Below, piece after piece: positions 35,470 to 44,041 of a stretch of 64,000 bases of DNA; positions within the stretch are counted from its first letter, which is position 1; each line of letters begins with the position of its first letter. Origin of the DNA: Fulvivirga sp. M361 (GTDB lineage Bacteria; Bacteroidota; Bacteroidia; Cytophagales; Cyclobacteriaceae); assembly GCF_007097395.1 (NCBI RefSeq), contig NZ_VKDC01000002.1, positions 1 to 64,000 of the forward strand, written 5' to 3'. Made by a program: the position numbers and the translations under genes. The notes beneath the pieces are model-generated. The model ran no database searches. It had not been told where the DNA came from and was given only the letters and a program-made list of their open reading frames with translations.

Positions 35470-36942
35470 TTAGGGTTTTCTAAAATAATAGATCCTTTCC
35501 CTGTTCCTGGCAGGTTTGTTTTGCAATTTCAATGATGAAGGATCATAGTCCGGGTTCTTTTCCAATGGAAATGGCGCCCCGATCTCTTTTCGCCAATCAC
35601 GCATGCGCTGCAACATTTGCCGTGTTATCTCCGGCTCAAGCGATGCAAGGTTATTTGCTTCTCCAATATCATCTCTGAGGTTATACAATTCCAGGTGATT
35701 ATCTTCGAAGAACTCCATTAGCTTATAATCGCCCATTCTTATGACACCAACGGGTGTGGTACGCCACAACTGATCCAGTCCATATCCCGCTTGTAAGTAG
35801 ACGGGATAGTGCCAAAATATGGCATCTCTTTTTAATGTCTTTTTTTGGGTGAACAACGGCTTAATACTTTCTCCATCCAACGGATAGTGCTTTGGTGGTT
35901 TGGCACCTGCCAGCTCGAGAAAAGTGGGATAAAAGTCCGTACCGATCACAGCCTCATTACATATGGAAGCAGCCGGAACTTTACCTGGCCATTTAACGAT
36001 CATAGGGACCCTTATCCCACCTTCGTAGAGCATCCCTTTAAAGCCTTTCAGAGGTTTCATGGATGTGACAGCGTGCAGCCCTCCATTGTCAGAGAAAAAC
36101 ACGACTACGGTATTTTTCGAAATCCCCAATGTCTCCAGTTTGTCCATCACCCTTCCAATATTATCATCGAGGCTTTCGATCATTGCAGCATAGATGGGAT
36201 CGAACTGACCGTTGGACGGTGGTTTGGGAATGTATTTCCACATCTTAGAATCCCTGGCCTGAATGGGTGTATGGGGCGAATGGTACGCCATGGTCAGGAA
36301 AAACGGCCCCTCCTTATAATCTTCTATAAACTTCAAGGCTTCATCCGTGAGCCTGTCAGTCAGGTACTCTCCTTCCGGCCCGTCTTCGAGGATTTCATGC
36401 TGGTATGGGCTGAAATAAGAGTAAGGTTTTCCATTATAACACCCGGCTACATTCACATCAAAACCCTGTTCGGCGGGTCCATTTTTGTCATGGGCAGCAC
36501 CCAGGTGGTACTTGCCTACGAAACCCGTGGTATACCCGGCAGGTTTCAATGCTTCCGCAATGGTGATTTTCTCCGGATCCAGCCTGTGTTGATTGGGTGT
36601 CGGGATCACTGCACGCCATTCGGTTTCACCCCGCACCGAACTCCCTACGGTATATACCCCGGTTCTCGGCGCGTATTGTCCGGACATGATCGCCGCCCGA
36701 CTCGGTGCACAATTAGGCGCATTAGCATAGGCATTGGCAAAAAACATACCTTGTGCCGCCATTTTGTCAAGGTTCGGAGTTTCAAAAAACTGACTTCCAT
36801 TAAACCCGGTATCTTTCCAACCAAGGTCATCGGCAATAATGAACAGGATATTAGGTTTTTGGACCTGCGCCTTTTGTGCGTAGACACAAACCAGAGGCAT
36901 CATCAGTAAACTTAATGTAATTTGTATTTTAAATAACTTCAT
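35470..36942 (-). CDS. Type I (S1) sulfatase
   Basis: 490 residues with a cleavable signal peptide ending YAQ (no lipobox), so probably soluble in the periplasm or exported. The formylglycine motif is CAPSR at 78-82, ADDLGWKD lies near 37-44, GKYHLGAA is present, and SDNGG comes later. Its last 4 bases are coupled as ATGA with the stop of the next sulfatase upstream. The TFxxPQ-like substrate loop cannot be assigned. Confidence 0.92.
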   Translation of the reverse strand: MKLFKIQITLSLLMMPLVCVYAQKAQVQKPNILFIIADDLGWKDTGFNGSQFFETPNLDKMAAQGMFFANAYANAPNCAPSRAAIMSGQYAPRTGVYTVGSSVRGETEWRAVIPTPNQHRLDPEKITIAEALKPAGYTTGFVGKYHLGAAHDKNGPAEQGFDVNVAGCYNGKPYSYFSPYQHEILEDGPEGEYLTDRLTDEALKFIEDYKEGPFFLTMAYHSPHTPIQARDSKMWKYIPKPPSNGQFDPIYAAMIESLDDNIGRVMDKLETLGISKNTVVVFFSDNGGLHAVTSMKPLKGFKGMLYEGGIRVPMIVKWPGKVPAASICNEAVIGTDFYPTFLELAGAKPPKHYPLDGESIKPLFTQKKTLKRDAIFWHYPVYLQAGYGLDQLWRTTPVGVIRMGDYKLMEFFEDNHLELYNLRDDIGEANNLASLEPEITRQMLQRMRDWRKEIGAPFPLEKNPDYDPSSLKLQNKPARNRERIYYFRKP

Positions 36943-38372
36943 TTTACACTATCATTAGGTATATAAGGTGCATTGGTTTCAGGCAGCAATTGAGTCAATT
37001 CCGCTTTGATCGGATCATACAGGGATTGACCAGCCAAATTGATCCATTCTAATGGATCTACCGCGTGATCATACAATTCCTCTGTTCCATCTGCATAGCG
37101 GATATACCGGTAGCGTTTAGATCGGACACTATGATTTTTATACCGGTATGTGGTGACCACGGGCTTATCCCATTCTCGGGAAGGGTCTTTTAACAACGGG
37201 TGCAGGCTGCTACCTTCCAGGTCATTTTTTTGTGGCAACCTGGTCAAATCCAGTAAGGTGGGATAAATATCAATCAAACTGACCGGCCAGTCCACTTTGG
37301 AACCGGCTTGCGTCACTCCCGGGACTTTGAACATCAGTAAACTTCTGGTACTTTCTTCCCAAAGGGTCGCCTTTCGCCAATGACGCTTCTCTCCTAAATG
37401 CCATCCGTGATCAGACCAGAGCACCACAATAGTATTATTTTTGTACTTACTGTTTTCCAGGGCGTCTAAAACTCTTCCAAGACATTCATCTGCTAACGTT
37501 AGTGCGGCCAGGTAGGCCTGTACGCCTTCTTTCCATTTATCGTATCGTAACACTCTCGCATGGTCCCCCTCTACACTGTCTCCGGGTATGTTATCATCTT
37601 TCAGAATCTTTAACTTGGCCATTCCTCTTCCCGCAGCAGGTACATCGTCCAAATCGTTTTTATTCACTTCCGGAAGCCTGATCTCATCCAAAGGATATCG
37701 ATCGAAGTACGATTTAGGAATGTACCAGGGCAAATGAGGTTTATAAAACCCACAAGCCAAAAAGAACGGTTTTTCATGGTCTATATTCAGCTGGTTCGAT
37801 ACCCAATCGGCTACTTTCCAATCCCCCATTTCCGAAGGCTCCACATCCAACGCACCCCAGTCAAAAAAACGGTCATGCATTGGCATACCATGCATTGGGA
37901 CCTCAGGGGGAGCAGGATCCTCTGGTCTGATCTGTTCGTTAGAAGGCCAATAATAATCCCACGATACGGTATCGTGTCTATAATGAAATACCTTACCGGA
38001 ACCCATGGTTTTATAACCGTTTTTTCTGAAATATTCCGGAAGCGTATGTGCTTCTTTTAACACCTCACTATTGCGTAGAGGCTGCTTATTGTCATAAACC
38101 CCCGATGTAAAAGGATGGATTCCAGTAAGCAACGCCGAACGTGAAGGGTTGCACAAAGGGGCGGCAGGATAGGCCATGGTAAACAGTGTGCTCTGACCAG
38201 CCAATCCATCAATGTTGGGAGTAATTGCATTGGGATGTCCATTAAGTACCCCTACCCAGTCATTAAGGTCATCTACCGCGATAAAAAGGACATTCAGTTT
38301 CTCATTTTGCCCCAGTACTGCCTGGGTACTGCATAAGATGAATACTATAATAGTCAGCTGCTTCATTTGCAT
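36939..38372 (-). CDS. Type I sulfatase, iduronate-2-sulfatase-like
   Basis: 477 residues. Signal peptide ending VLGQ. The formylglycine motif is CNPSR at 74-78 and VDDLNDWVGVLNG follows the pattern VDDLxxWVGxxxGHP common in iduronate-2-sulfatase-like members; LWSDHGWHLGEKRHW appears later. The P-to-Asn change after Cys (CN rather than CT or CA) is tolerated in the family. It is coupled to the 35470-36942 sulfatase by an ATGA overlap. Confidence 0.92.
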   Translation of the reverse strand: MQMKQLTIIVFILCSTQAVLGQNEKLNVLFIAVDDLNDWVGVLNGHPNAITPNIDGLAGQSTLFTMAYPAAPLCNPSRSALLTGIHPFTSGVYDNKQPLRNSEVLKEAHTLPEYFRKNGYKTMGSGKVFHYRHDTVSWDYYWPSNEQIRPEDPAPPEVPMHGMPMHDRFFDWGALDVEPSEMGDWKVADWVSNQLNIDHEKPFFLACGFYKPHLPWYIPKSYFDRYPLDEIRLPEVNKNDLDDVPAAGRGMAKLKILKDDNIPGDSVEGDHARVLRYDKWKEGVQAYLAALTLADECLGRVLDALENSKYKNNTIVVLWSDHGWHLGEKRHWRKATLWEESTRSLLMFKVPGVTQAGSKVDWPVSLIDIYPTLLDLTRLPQKNDLEGSSLHPLLKDPSREWDKPVVTTYRYKNHSVRSKRYRYIRYADGTEELYDHAVDPLEWINLAGQSLYDPIKAELTQLLPETNAPYIPNDSVK

Positions 38373-38437
38373 AAAAATCTCTTCACTGTGATGGTATAAG
38401 TTTCAGTCACATTTTTTTATGTCTGGTCAGTCCCATT

Positions 38438-40477
38438 CTATTCCTGGTCAATAGGTTTAAATTCAATCGCTTGCCCGCCACCCGGTGCCAACCTGATCTT
38501 TAATACAGTATCCGATGCCACCGTTTGCAGGACATGGGAAATCGCATGAGGATTGGACTCCCAATGCGCATTGCTTGCATCAGCATAGATGGCTGCCCGA
38601 TATATTTTCCCCTTTTCCAAAAAGTCCAGGGGCACTTCAAATTCACGAGCTTCCTCATTGGTAATACTTCCTAAAAACCAGCGGTTCCCGGCTTTACGGG
38701 CAATGGTAACATGCTCTCCAATAGCTGCATTCAACACTCTTTGATCTTCCCAGTTTACATCCAGGTCTCTGATGAACTGAAAAGCCGGCTGACCTTCATA
38801 GTTTTCAATCCTGTCAGCAGCCATCACCATGGGACTGTAAAGGACTACCATAAGTGCCAGCTGTTTAGCAATGGTCGTCCTCACCCTCAAGGTCAGGTTA
38901 CGTTCTTTGAATTCATCCCATTTGGGCATTCTATCCCGGGAATTACTGAAGGTAACATCAAAAATTCCAGGGGTATAGTCTACCGGGCCTGCGAGCATCC
39001 TGGTGAAAGCCATGATGGTGGTATGGGAAGGGCTGTTCCCTTTGCTCCAGGCATTCCATTCCATGCCTCTCACTCCTTCACGGGTCATCATATTGGGCCA
39101 GGTGCGACGAATCCCTGTATCTTTGATGGGTTCGTGTGCATTGACCATAATCTTGTTGGCAGCTGCCATCTCCACGACCTTACGATAATGATCGACCATA
39201 AATTGGCCATGGTGGCTTTGGCCTGGCACCCTGATCTTTCCTGCGTAACCCGTTTTGATAGCATGCACCCCAAGGCTTTTGTACATTACAATAACTGAAT
39301 CCAGGCGGGCTTCGAATTCGGGAATATTACCCCCTGTCTCCTGGTGACCTATAAATTCAATCCCTTTTTCTTTGGCATAACGTACCACCTCTACGGGATC
39401 AAAATCCGGATAGGGAGTAATATAATCAAAGCTGTCCTCGGTAAGCCAGGTATCCCAACCCTGGTTCCAGCCCTCCACCAACACCCCCTGAAGGTTGTTT
39501 GCCGCTGCAAAGTCAATATACCGCTTAGCATTTTCTGTAGTAGCTCCATGTTTGGGTCCTGCTTTCCACGTTTCCAGGAACAGGTGCAGGCTCCACCAGA
39601 TACCAATGTATTTCATAGGTTTGATCCATGAGGTATCCTCGATTCTACCTGGTTCATTCAGGTTGACGATAAGATTGGATTCAATAAGACCTCCTGCCGT
39701 TTTAGAAAGTTGAATAGTCCGCCATGGGCTCAACATGGGGAAGGTGGCTTTTACCTTCACTCCGTCCGGCCAGGGGGCCAGTTCACTTTCAAGCAATGTC
39801 GATCCTTCTTGGTGTACTAATGTCATGCAGGCATAGTTGGTCAAGTTGGCCTCATGGATACTCAGGAAGCTATTCTTAGCGGTCTTCATCGTAACAGGAG
39901 TCCCCAGTGAAGCTGACTCGCTCAACCGTGTTTGTCGAAATCTCTTTTCATAGGAGTCATGATCTGCCTTGATCCACCAGGTTTCAGGATCACCGGCAAT
40001 GTTGAATTGAGTTTCCTCGGAAATAATGAAAAGGGAATCCACTTCTTCCTGATCAGGTACTTCATATCGAAAACCCAGCCCATCGTCAAAAGCCCGAAAA
40101 TATATGTTCAACCTGCGGCCCCTGCTTTCCTGACCTACAAGGAATATCTTTAATTCATTATAATGGTTCTGTACGGACCGTGTTTCTCCCCAGGGACGTT
40201 CCCAGGTTTCATCTTTTGTTGATCTTATCACTTTGTCTATCGTGAAACCTGCCAGCAGATCGGGCTGTTTTCTTAAATCAAGACCCAGCCCTGAGGTATC
40301 CACGATCATTTCTGTATCTAAAGCCACAGTGTATTGCGGTCGTCCTTCAACGCTTAAAAGAAAATTGATCTCAACCTGTCCGTTTGGCGAGGTCAGGATC
40401 AGATCATGCTGTTGCTTACAACTGATCATTATTATGGACCAAAGTAATAGTCCGGTCATATGGGATATCCTGATCAT
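38438..40477 (-). CDS. GH97 family glycosidase, inverting (SusB-like) group
   Basis: 679 residues with lipobox Cys20 (IMISC). The N-terminal sandwich starts LTSPNGQVEINF; the barrel shows VEGWNQGWDTW at 334-344, HAIKTGYAGK at 405-414 and the catalytic Glu449 in VNAHEP. In the inverting group the KTGYxGK site carries Gly where retaining members have the nucleophile Asp; here it is Gly410, so an inverting alpha-glucosidase-type mechanism is likely. It acts on alpha-linked sugars in the periplasm. It starts one base before the stop of the lyase gene. Confidence 0.88.
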   Translation of the reverse strand: MIRISHMTGLLLWSIIMISCKQQHDLILTSPNGQVEINFLLSVEGRPQYTVALDTEMIVDTSGLGLDLRKQPDLLAGFTIDKVIRSTKDETWERPWGETRSVQNHYNELKIFLVGQESRGRRLNIYFRAFDDGLGFRYEVPDQEEVDSLFIISEETQFNIAGDPETWWIKADHDSYEKRFRQTRLSESASLGTPVTMKTAKNSFLSIHEANLTNYACMTLVHQEGSTLLESELAPWPDGVKVKATFPMLSPWRTIQLSKTAGGLIESNLIVNLNEPGRIEDTSWIKPMKYIGIWWSLHLFLETWKAGPKHGATTENAKRYIDFAAANNLQGVLVEGWNQGWDTWLTEDSFDYITPYPDFDPVEVVRYAKEKGIEFIGHQETGGNIPEFEARLDSVIVMYKSLGVHAIKTGYAGKIRVPGQSHHGQFMVDHYRKVVEMAAANKIMVNAHEPIKDTGIRRTWPNMMTREGVRGMEWNAWSKGNSPSHTTIMAFTRMLAGPVDYTPGIFDVTFSNSRDRMPKWDEFKERNLTLRVRTTIAKQLALMVVLYSPMVMAADRIENYEGQPAFQFIRDLDVNWEDQRVLNAAIGEHVTIARKAGNRWFLGSITNEEAREFEVPLDFLEKGKIYRAAIYADASNAHWESNPHAISHVLQTVASDTVLKIRLAPGGGQAIEFKPIDQE

Positions 40478-42682
40478 TTACTGTTTGGTAATATGCATGG
40501 TAAAAATGTCTTCTTTCATTTCCTTTTTGGCGCTGAAGAGTATCCTTACCATATGCTCGCCCCAGAACTTTTTGATCCTTAGATCATGCGCTGTATTTAA
40601 TGGCAGCCTTTCCAGTGTAGCAGAAAGCTTTTCAGGATCGTAGGTGACCAGGATACTTTGACCACGCCCGGGGTCCACGAGCAGTCTGACTTGTCCCGGT
40701 ATATCGGCATTTACCTGGCAAATGGTCATAAAAGAAAGCTGAATGTCCTGCCCGGGTTTCTCCAATTGGTAGACGTCTGACAAGATGATGCCTTTTTTCC
40801 TATCCAAGGTAAGAGAACGTCGCCAGGAGCTTAATCCGGCCCCGGGAGGATAAGCCCCTGCTATTTCCATAGAAAGAGTGGTCTTTCTTTTGCCAGATGT
40901 ATATGCCACATTTTCCGCCTTGAATTCCAACCCATTCTGCTGCATTACTCCATTTATGGTTGGAAGATTATGGTATGCGGATTGGTTATTCCAGATCTCA
41001 TAACGTTCGGGACCAAACGTTTTAGAGTTATAAGTAGCCATACCTACATCTATAATGACTGGTTTTCCATCATAATAGACAATGAAATTGCCAACATCAT
41101 TGTGGTTATGTCCCTGGCCTTCTGCATTGTGCCCGGCTTTTGCACCAAGGAAAAAACCCTCCGATGACCCCGCTTTTTGGCGGGCTGCCATCAACTGTGA
41201 TACGGGCATCCAGACATCTCTAAGAAAAAGATGCTCCTGTGAGCGGTCTTGCATTTCTTCCACCAGAAATATCTCCCGCAATACTCTTCCCATTCCATCG
41301 TGTGTGCCGGCACGCTCACTATAATTTCCAAAAGGAGCAAGGTAAGCGCCCAGGTCCATCAGGGAAGGGTCGTTGATCCTGGAGCCGTAATGATAGATCA
41401 GGAAAGGATTGTTTCGGATGTAAGGAACAGCATCTGCATAATTGAAGTAATACTGTTCATTAATGTGCATGCGATTCAGGTATTGACCCATTTGAGTGAT
41501 CAAGGGATCATTGTAGATATTGAATTTGCCATTCGTTGCACTATAAAGTATCTCTAAGGCATCAAATAACGACCCCGCCGCATGTCCCCAGTAGTGTGGC
41601 CCCTCATCTGAAGCTCCATCTGAAGGGTTTTTGCTCACGTAAGCGTCCAATACCCTTAGGATCTTTGAAATATGATCAGCCAGTACTTCTTTATCATCGA
41701 TCAAAAGGACGGCCGTAGCCATCCAGTTTGAAGCAATCCAGGGATTCCAGTTACCTACTTTCTCTCCATCAGGGTCCAGCCCCATCCACCAGAAATCATC
41801 TCTGGTAAGTGCCGGTGTTAATATCCTTCGTTGTGCTTCCAGCTTTACTCTACGATGAATAAGAGGAGACACTACATCAAGTTGCTCCCGAAGTAAATAA
41901 ACTGACCAGGCTAACATTTCAGCCGTTTCGGCAGCAAAGAGGTCAACCACAGGTTCTTCGACATCCGGCAAACCCATTCCGGCTTTTTGCATGCCAATGT
42001 GTGCGGGTATCCCCCAAAAGGTCTCCTCACAGATGAGCCAGATACCGTTAATGATCTGATCAATAAACCGCCCCTTATTTTCCATACATTCGGCTAATAC
42101 CAGTTGCCGTAGTTTAATACGCCTCTCATATAACTTACTGCTGTAAGGTTGACGGTTTCCGGTTCGGGCATAGTCCAGAAAAAGGGTGGCGGGAAGAGCG
42201 CTCCATTCATAAGATAAGGCTTTTTCGCCACGTTGGATCCACCGGTTCTGCAGGTATTGTGGTACTTGTTCCCAAGCCGCCCGATCGCTGGCTTTGGGAT
42301 ACAGCTGCCAGCTGTCCGGTGATCCCAAAATAGATCGTAGTTGTTCCAGGGTATATCTTTCAGTGAGCGATTGCCAATTAACGTTGGGTTGGGAGTATGT
42401 CGGGTGGTAGCCAAACCAACATACTATACTACATATGAGAAAAAGGAGGTTTTTGAATAGTCTGGGAGGGTAAAGGCTATGGAGGTGAACAAAAATGAAG
42501 GTGAGTGTAGCAGTGTAGCAAGTTCGGAGAACCTTCTGTATTGTGTAGTCACAGGTTTGGAAAACCTGCGCCAGTTGGGTTTGGAAAACCTGCGCCAGTT
42601 GGGGTTGGCGGGGTGGCAGTTGGGCGGTTTGGAAAACCTCTGTCGTGCCGGCATTGGGTAATGCTGAATTCAAGTGGATCAT
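40478..42682 (-). CDS. Heparinase II/III-family polysaccharide lyase, REP-extended N-terminus
   Basis: 734 residues. Body: an (alpha/alpha) toroid (about 110-430, GNWNPWIASNWMATAVLLID), then a beta-sandwich with GHNHNDVGNFIVY. It should cleave uronic-acid glycans by beta-elimination, leaving an unsaturated uronyl end. The start ATG overlaps the GH88 stop as ATGA. Residues 1-70 are encoded by REP copies (AQVFQT repeated), and the hydrophobic export segment (LLFLICSIVCWF) appears only at about residues 78-91. No ATG lies closer, so the annotated start may be correct, or the original start was lost to REP insertion. Confidence 0.85.
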   Translation of the reverse strand: MIHLNSALPNAGTTEVFQTAQLPPRQPQLAQVFQTQLAQVFQTCDYTIQKVLRTCYTATLTFIFVHLHSLYPPRLFKNLLFLICSIVCWFGYHPTYSQPNVNWQSLTERYTLEQLRSILGSPDSWQLYPKASDRAAWEQVPQYLQNRWIQRGEKALSYEWSALPATLFLDYARTGNRQPYSSKLYERRIKLRQLVLAECMENKGRFIDQIINGIWLICEETFWGIPAHIGMQKAGMGLPDVEEPVVDLFAAETAEMLAWSVYLLREQLDVVSPLIHRRVKLEAQRRILTPALTRDDFWWMGLDPDGEKVGNWNPWIASNWMATAVLLIDDKEVLADHISKILRVLDAYVSKNPSDGASDEGPHYWGHAAGSLFDALEILYSATNGKFNIYNDPLITQMGQYLNRMHINEQYYFNYADAVPYIRNNPFLIYHYGSRINDPSLMDLGAYLAPFGNYSERAGTHDGMGRVLREIFLVEEMQDRSQEHLFLRDVWMPVSQLMAARQKAGSSEGFFLGAKAGHNAEGQGHNHNDVGNFIVYYDGKPVIIDVGMATYNSKTFGPERYEIWNNQSAYHNLPTINGVMQQNGLEFKAENVAYTSGKRKTTLSMEIAGAYPPGAGLSSWRRSLTLDRKKGIILSDVYQLEKPGQDIQLSFMTICQVNADIPGQVRLLVDPGRGQSILVTYDPEKLSATLERLPLNTAHDLRIKKFWGEHMVRILFSAKKEMKEDIFTMHITKQ
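42520..42650. repeat. Cluster of four REP-like hairpins
   Basis: A damaged hairpin near 42520-42535; CACAGGTTT-GGA-AAACCTGCG (42550-42570); GGTTTGGAAAACCTGCGCC (42579-42597); GGTTTGGAAAACC with flanks (42623-42650). Stem bases changed in pairs relative to the RAYT copies (GGTTC/GAACC to GGTTT/AAACC), so pairing is preserved. The cluster lies in the apparent 5' coding end of the lyase gene. Confidence 0.8.
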
Positions 42683-44040
42683 AACTTCATTCTTTTGAAT
42701 CTTATCAGGGCTTCTATAAAGTAATAGTCAGCGTAGCTGAGGGGGACGTCTACCTCACTTTTGGCGGGTCTATGACCTACGCTGTGTCTGAGGATAAAAT
42801 TACCGTTCCCGCCTTTTTGGGCCAGGTAATTTTCTCCTGACAGGCTTCTTATGATTGTCTCTGCCGCTTTCAGGTATTTATTTTTTAATTCATCCTTCAC
42901 ATAGAAACTTAGTTCGATCAATGCCGACGCCGTGATGGCCGCTGCTGATGCATCCCGGAGCGCTTTGGGAATATCAGAAGCATTAAAATCCCAATAGGGA
43001 ATGTGATCTTCGGGCAGATTAGGGTGGCCCAGAATGAAATTAGCAATCCTTTCGGCTTGCCTCAGGTACTTATCATCTCCGGATTCGCGATAAGTCATTA
43101 CAAAGCCGTAAAGCCCCCAGGCCTGTCCACGCGCCCACGCGGACCCGTCCGCTGCTCCCTGGGCAGTTTTTTTGGCCAGTACTTCTCCTGTCAGGGAATC
43201 GTAAGCCAGTACATGGTAGCTGCTGTTATCTGATCTGAAATGGTGGGCCAGCGTAACATCAGCGTGGCTTACGGCTACCTTATTGTATTTTGGGTCACCG
43301 CTAACTCTTGAAGCCCAGAAAAGGAGTTCAAGGTTCATCATGTTATCAATAATGACGGGGTAATTATACTCCTGGAACCCTTCCCAGGACCTGATAACCC
43401 CGGTTGTTTCTCTGAATCGGCTGATCAGTGACTCGGCGCTTTGGATCAATATGGGAGTGGTCGAACTATCACCCGTTATCCGGATGCGATTGCCATAGCT
43501 GCACAGCATCTTGAAACCTATGTCATGGTCCAGGGTGTTGTATTGTTCTTTTTCCAACGTAGCGGTCCTTACAAGTGCCATCTGTTTAATGTGCTCATCT
43601 CCGGAATACTCATATAAATACCACAGGCTCCCCGGGAAAAATCCACTGGTCCACCATTGCCGTTGGTTGGTCACCAGCTGCCCTTCCTTATTCAATGACC
43701 TTGGAAAAAGAGTATCCGGCAGTACTTTATGCATTTGTTTGTATTGATAGATCGCCCTGTCAAGGCTTGAGTTTATGATCTCTTCCAGGGGTGTTCCCTT
43801 TTCTTCCTGGACGGGGGGCTGGCAGGAGAATATAATAAGGGTAAGCGTAAGAAGACCAACTAAGCAGGTCTGGTGGATCTTTATGTTTTGTATTATGCAG
43901 AAGACCACAATTGATGGGTTTCGTTTTATTCTCAGGTTCGGAGAACCTTTAGGATTGGGTTGGCACAGATTCAGAGAATCTGCGCCATTAATAGCAGATG
44001 AAGATGAGGTAAGGTTGTTATGGTGAAGCTGTTCTGACAT
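42679..44040 (-). CDS. GH88 unsaturated glucuronyl hydrolase, REP-extended N-terminus
   Basis: 453 residues. Catalytic Asp173 in DHDIGF and Asp232 in DNMMNL, plus WWTSGFFPGSLWYL and WARGQAWGLYG, are typical of GH88. It hydrates and releases the unsaturated uronate left by a lyase, matching the adjacent lyase gene. The lipobox (IIFSC, Cys73) comes late because residues 17-40 are encoded by REP DNA (43934-43986). A GTG at the Val-Val of PSIVVF could be the true start. ATG lies 1 bp after the GH92 stop. Confidence 0.88.
   Translation of the reverse strand: MSEQLHHNNLTSSSSAINGADSLNLCQPNPKGSPNLRIKRNPSIVVFCIIQNIKIHQTCLVGLLTLTLIIFSCQPPVQEEKGTPLEEIINSSLDRAIYQYKQMHKVLPDTLFPRSLNKEGQLVTNQRQWWTSGFFPGSLWYLYEYSGDEHIKQMALVRTATLEKEQYNTLDHDIGFKMLCSYGNRIRITGDSSTTPILIQSAESLISRFRETTGVIRSWEGFQEYNYPVIIDNMMNLELLFWASRVSGDPKYNKVAVSHADVTLAHHFRSDNSSYHVLAYDSLTGEVLAKKTAQGAADGSAWARGQAWGLYGFVMTYRESGDDKYLRQAERIANFILGHPNLPEDHIPYWDFNASDIPKALRDASAAAITASALIELSFYVKDELKNKYLKAAETIIRSLSGENYLAQKGGNGNFILRHSVGHRPAKSEVDVPLSYADYYFIEALIRFKRMKL
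43934..43986. repeat. REP doublet with compensatory stem changes
   Basis: AGGTTC-GGA-GAACCT (43934-43948) and GGCACAGATTC-AGA-GAATCTGCGCC (43962-43986). The second stem has GATTC/GAATC where other copies have GGTTC/GAACC: both sides changed and pairing is kept. Confidence 0.8.
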
Positions 44041-44041
44041 G

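Noticed and set aside
35845-36909. Long plus-strand frame (354 codons) inside the sulfatase at 35470-36942
   Set aside because: It is antisense to a sulfatase with all family motifs and has no signal, domain or context of its own.
38711-39298. Plus-strand frame of 195 codons in the GH97 gene
   Set aside because: Antisense shadow of the barrel, with no recognisable domain.
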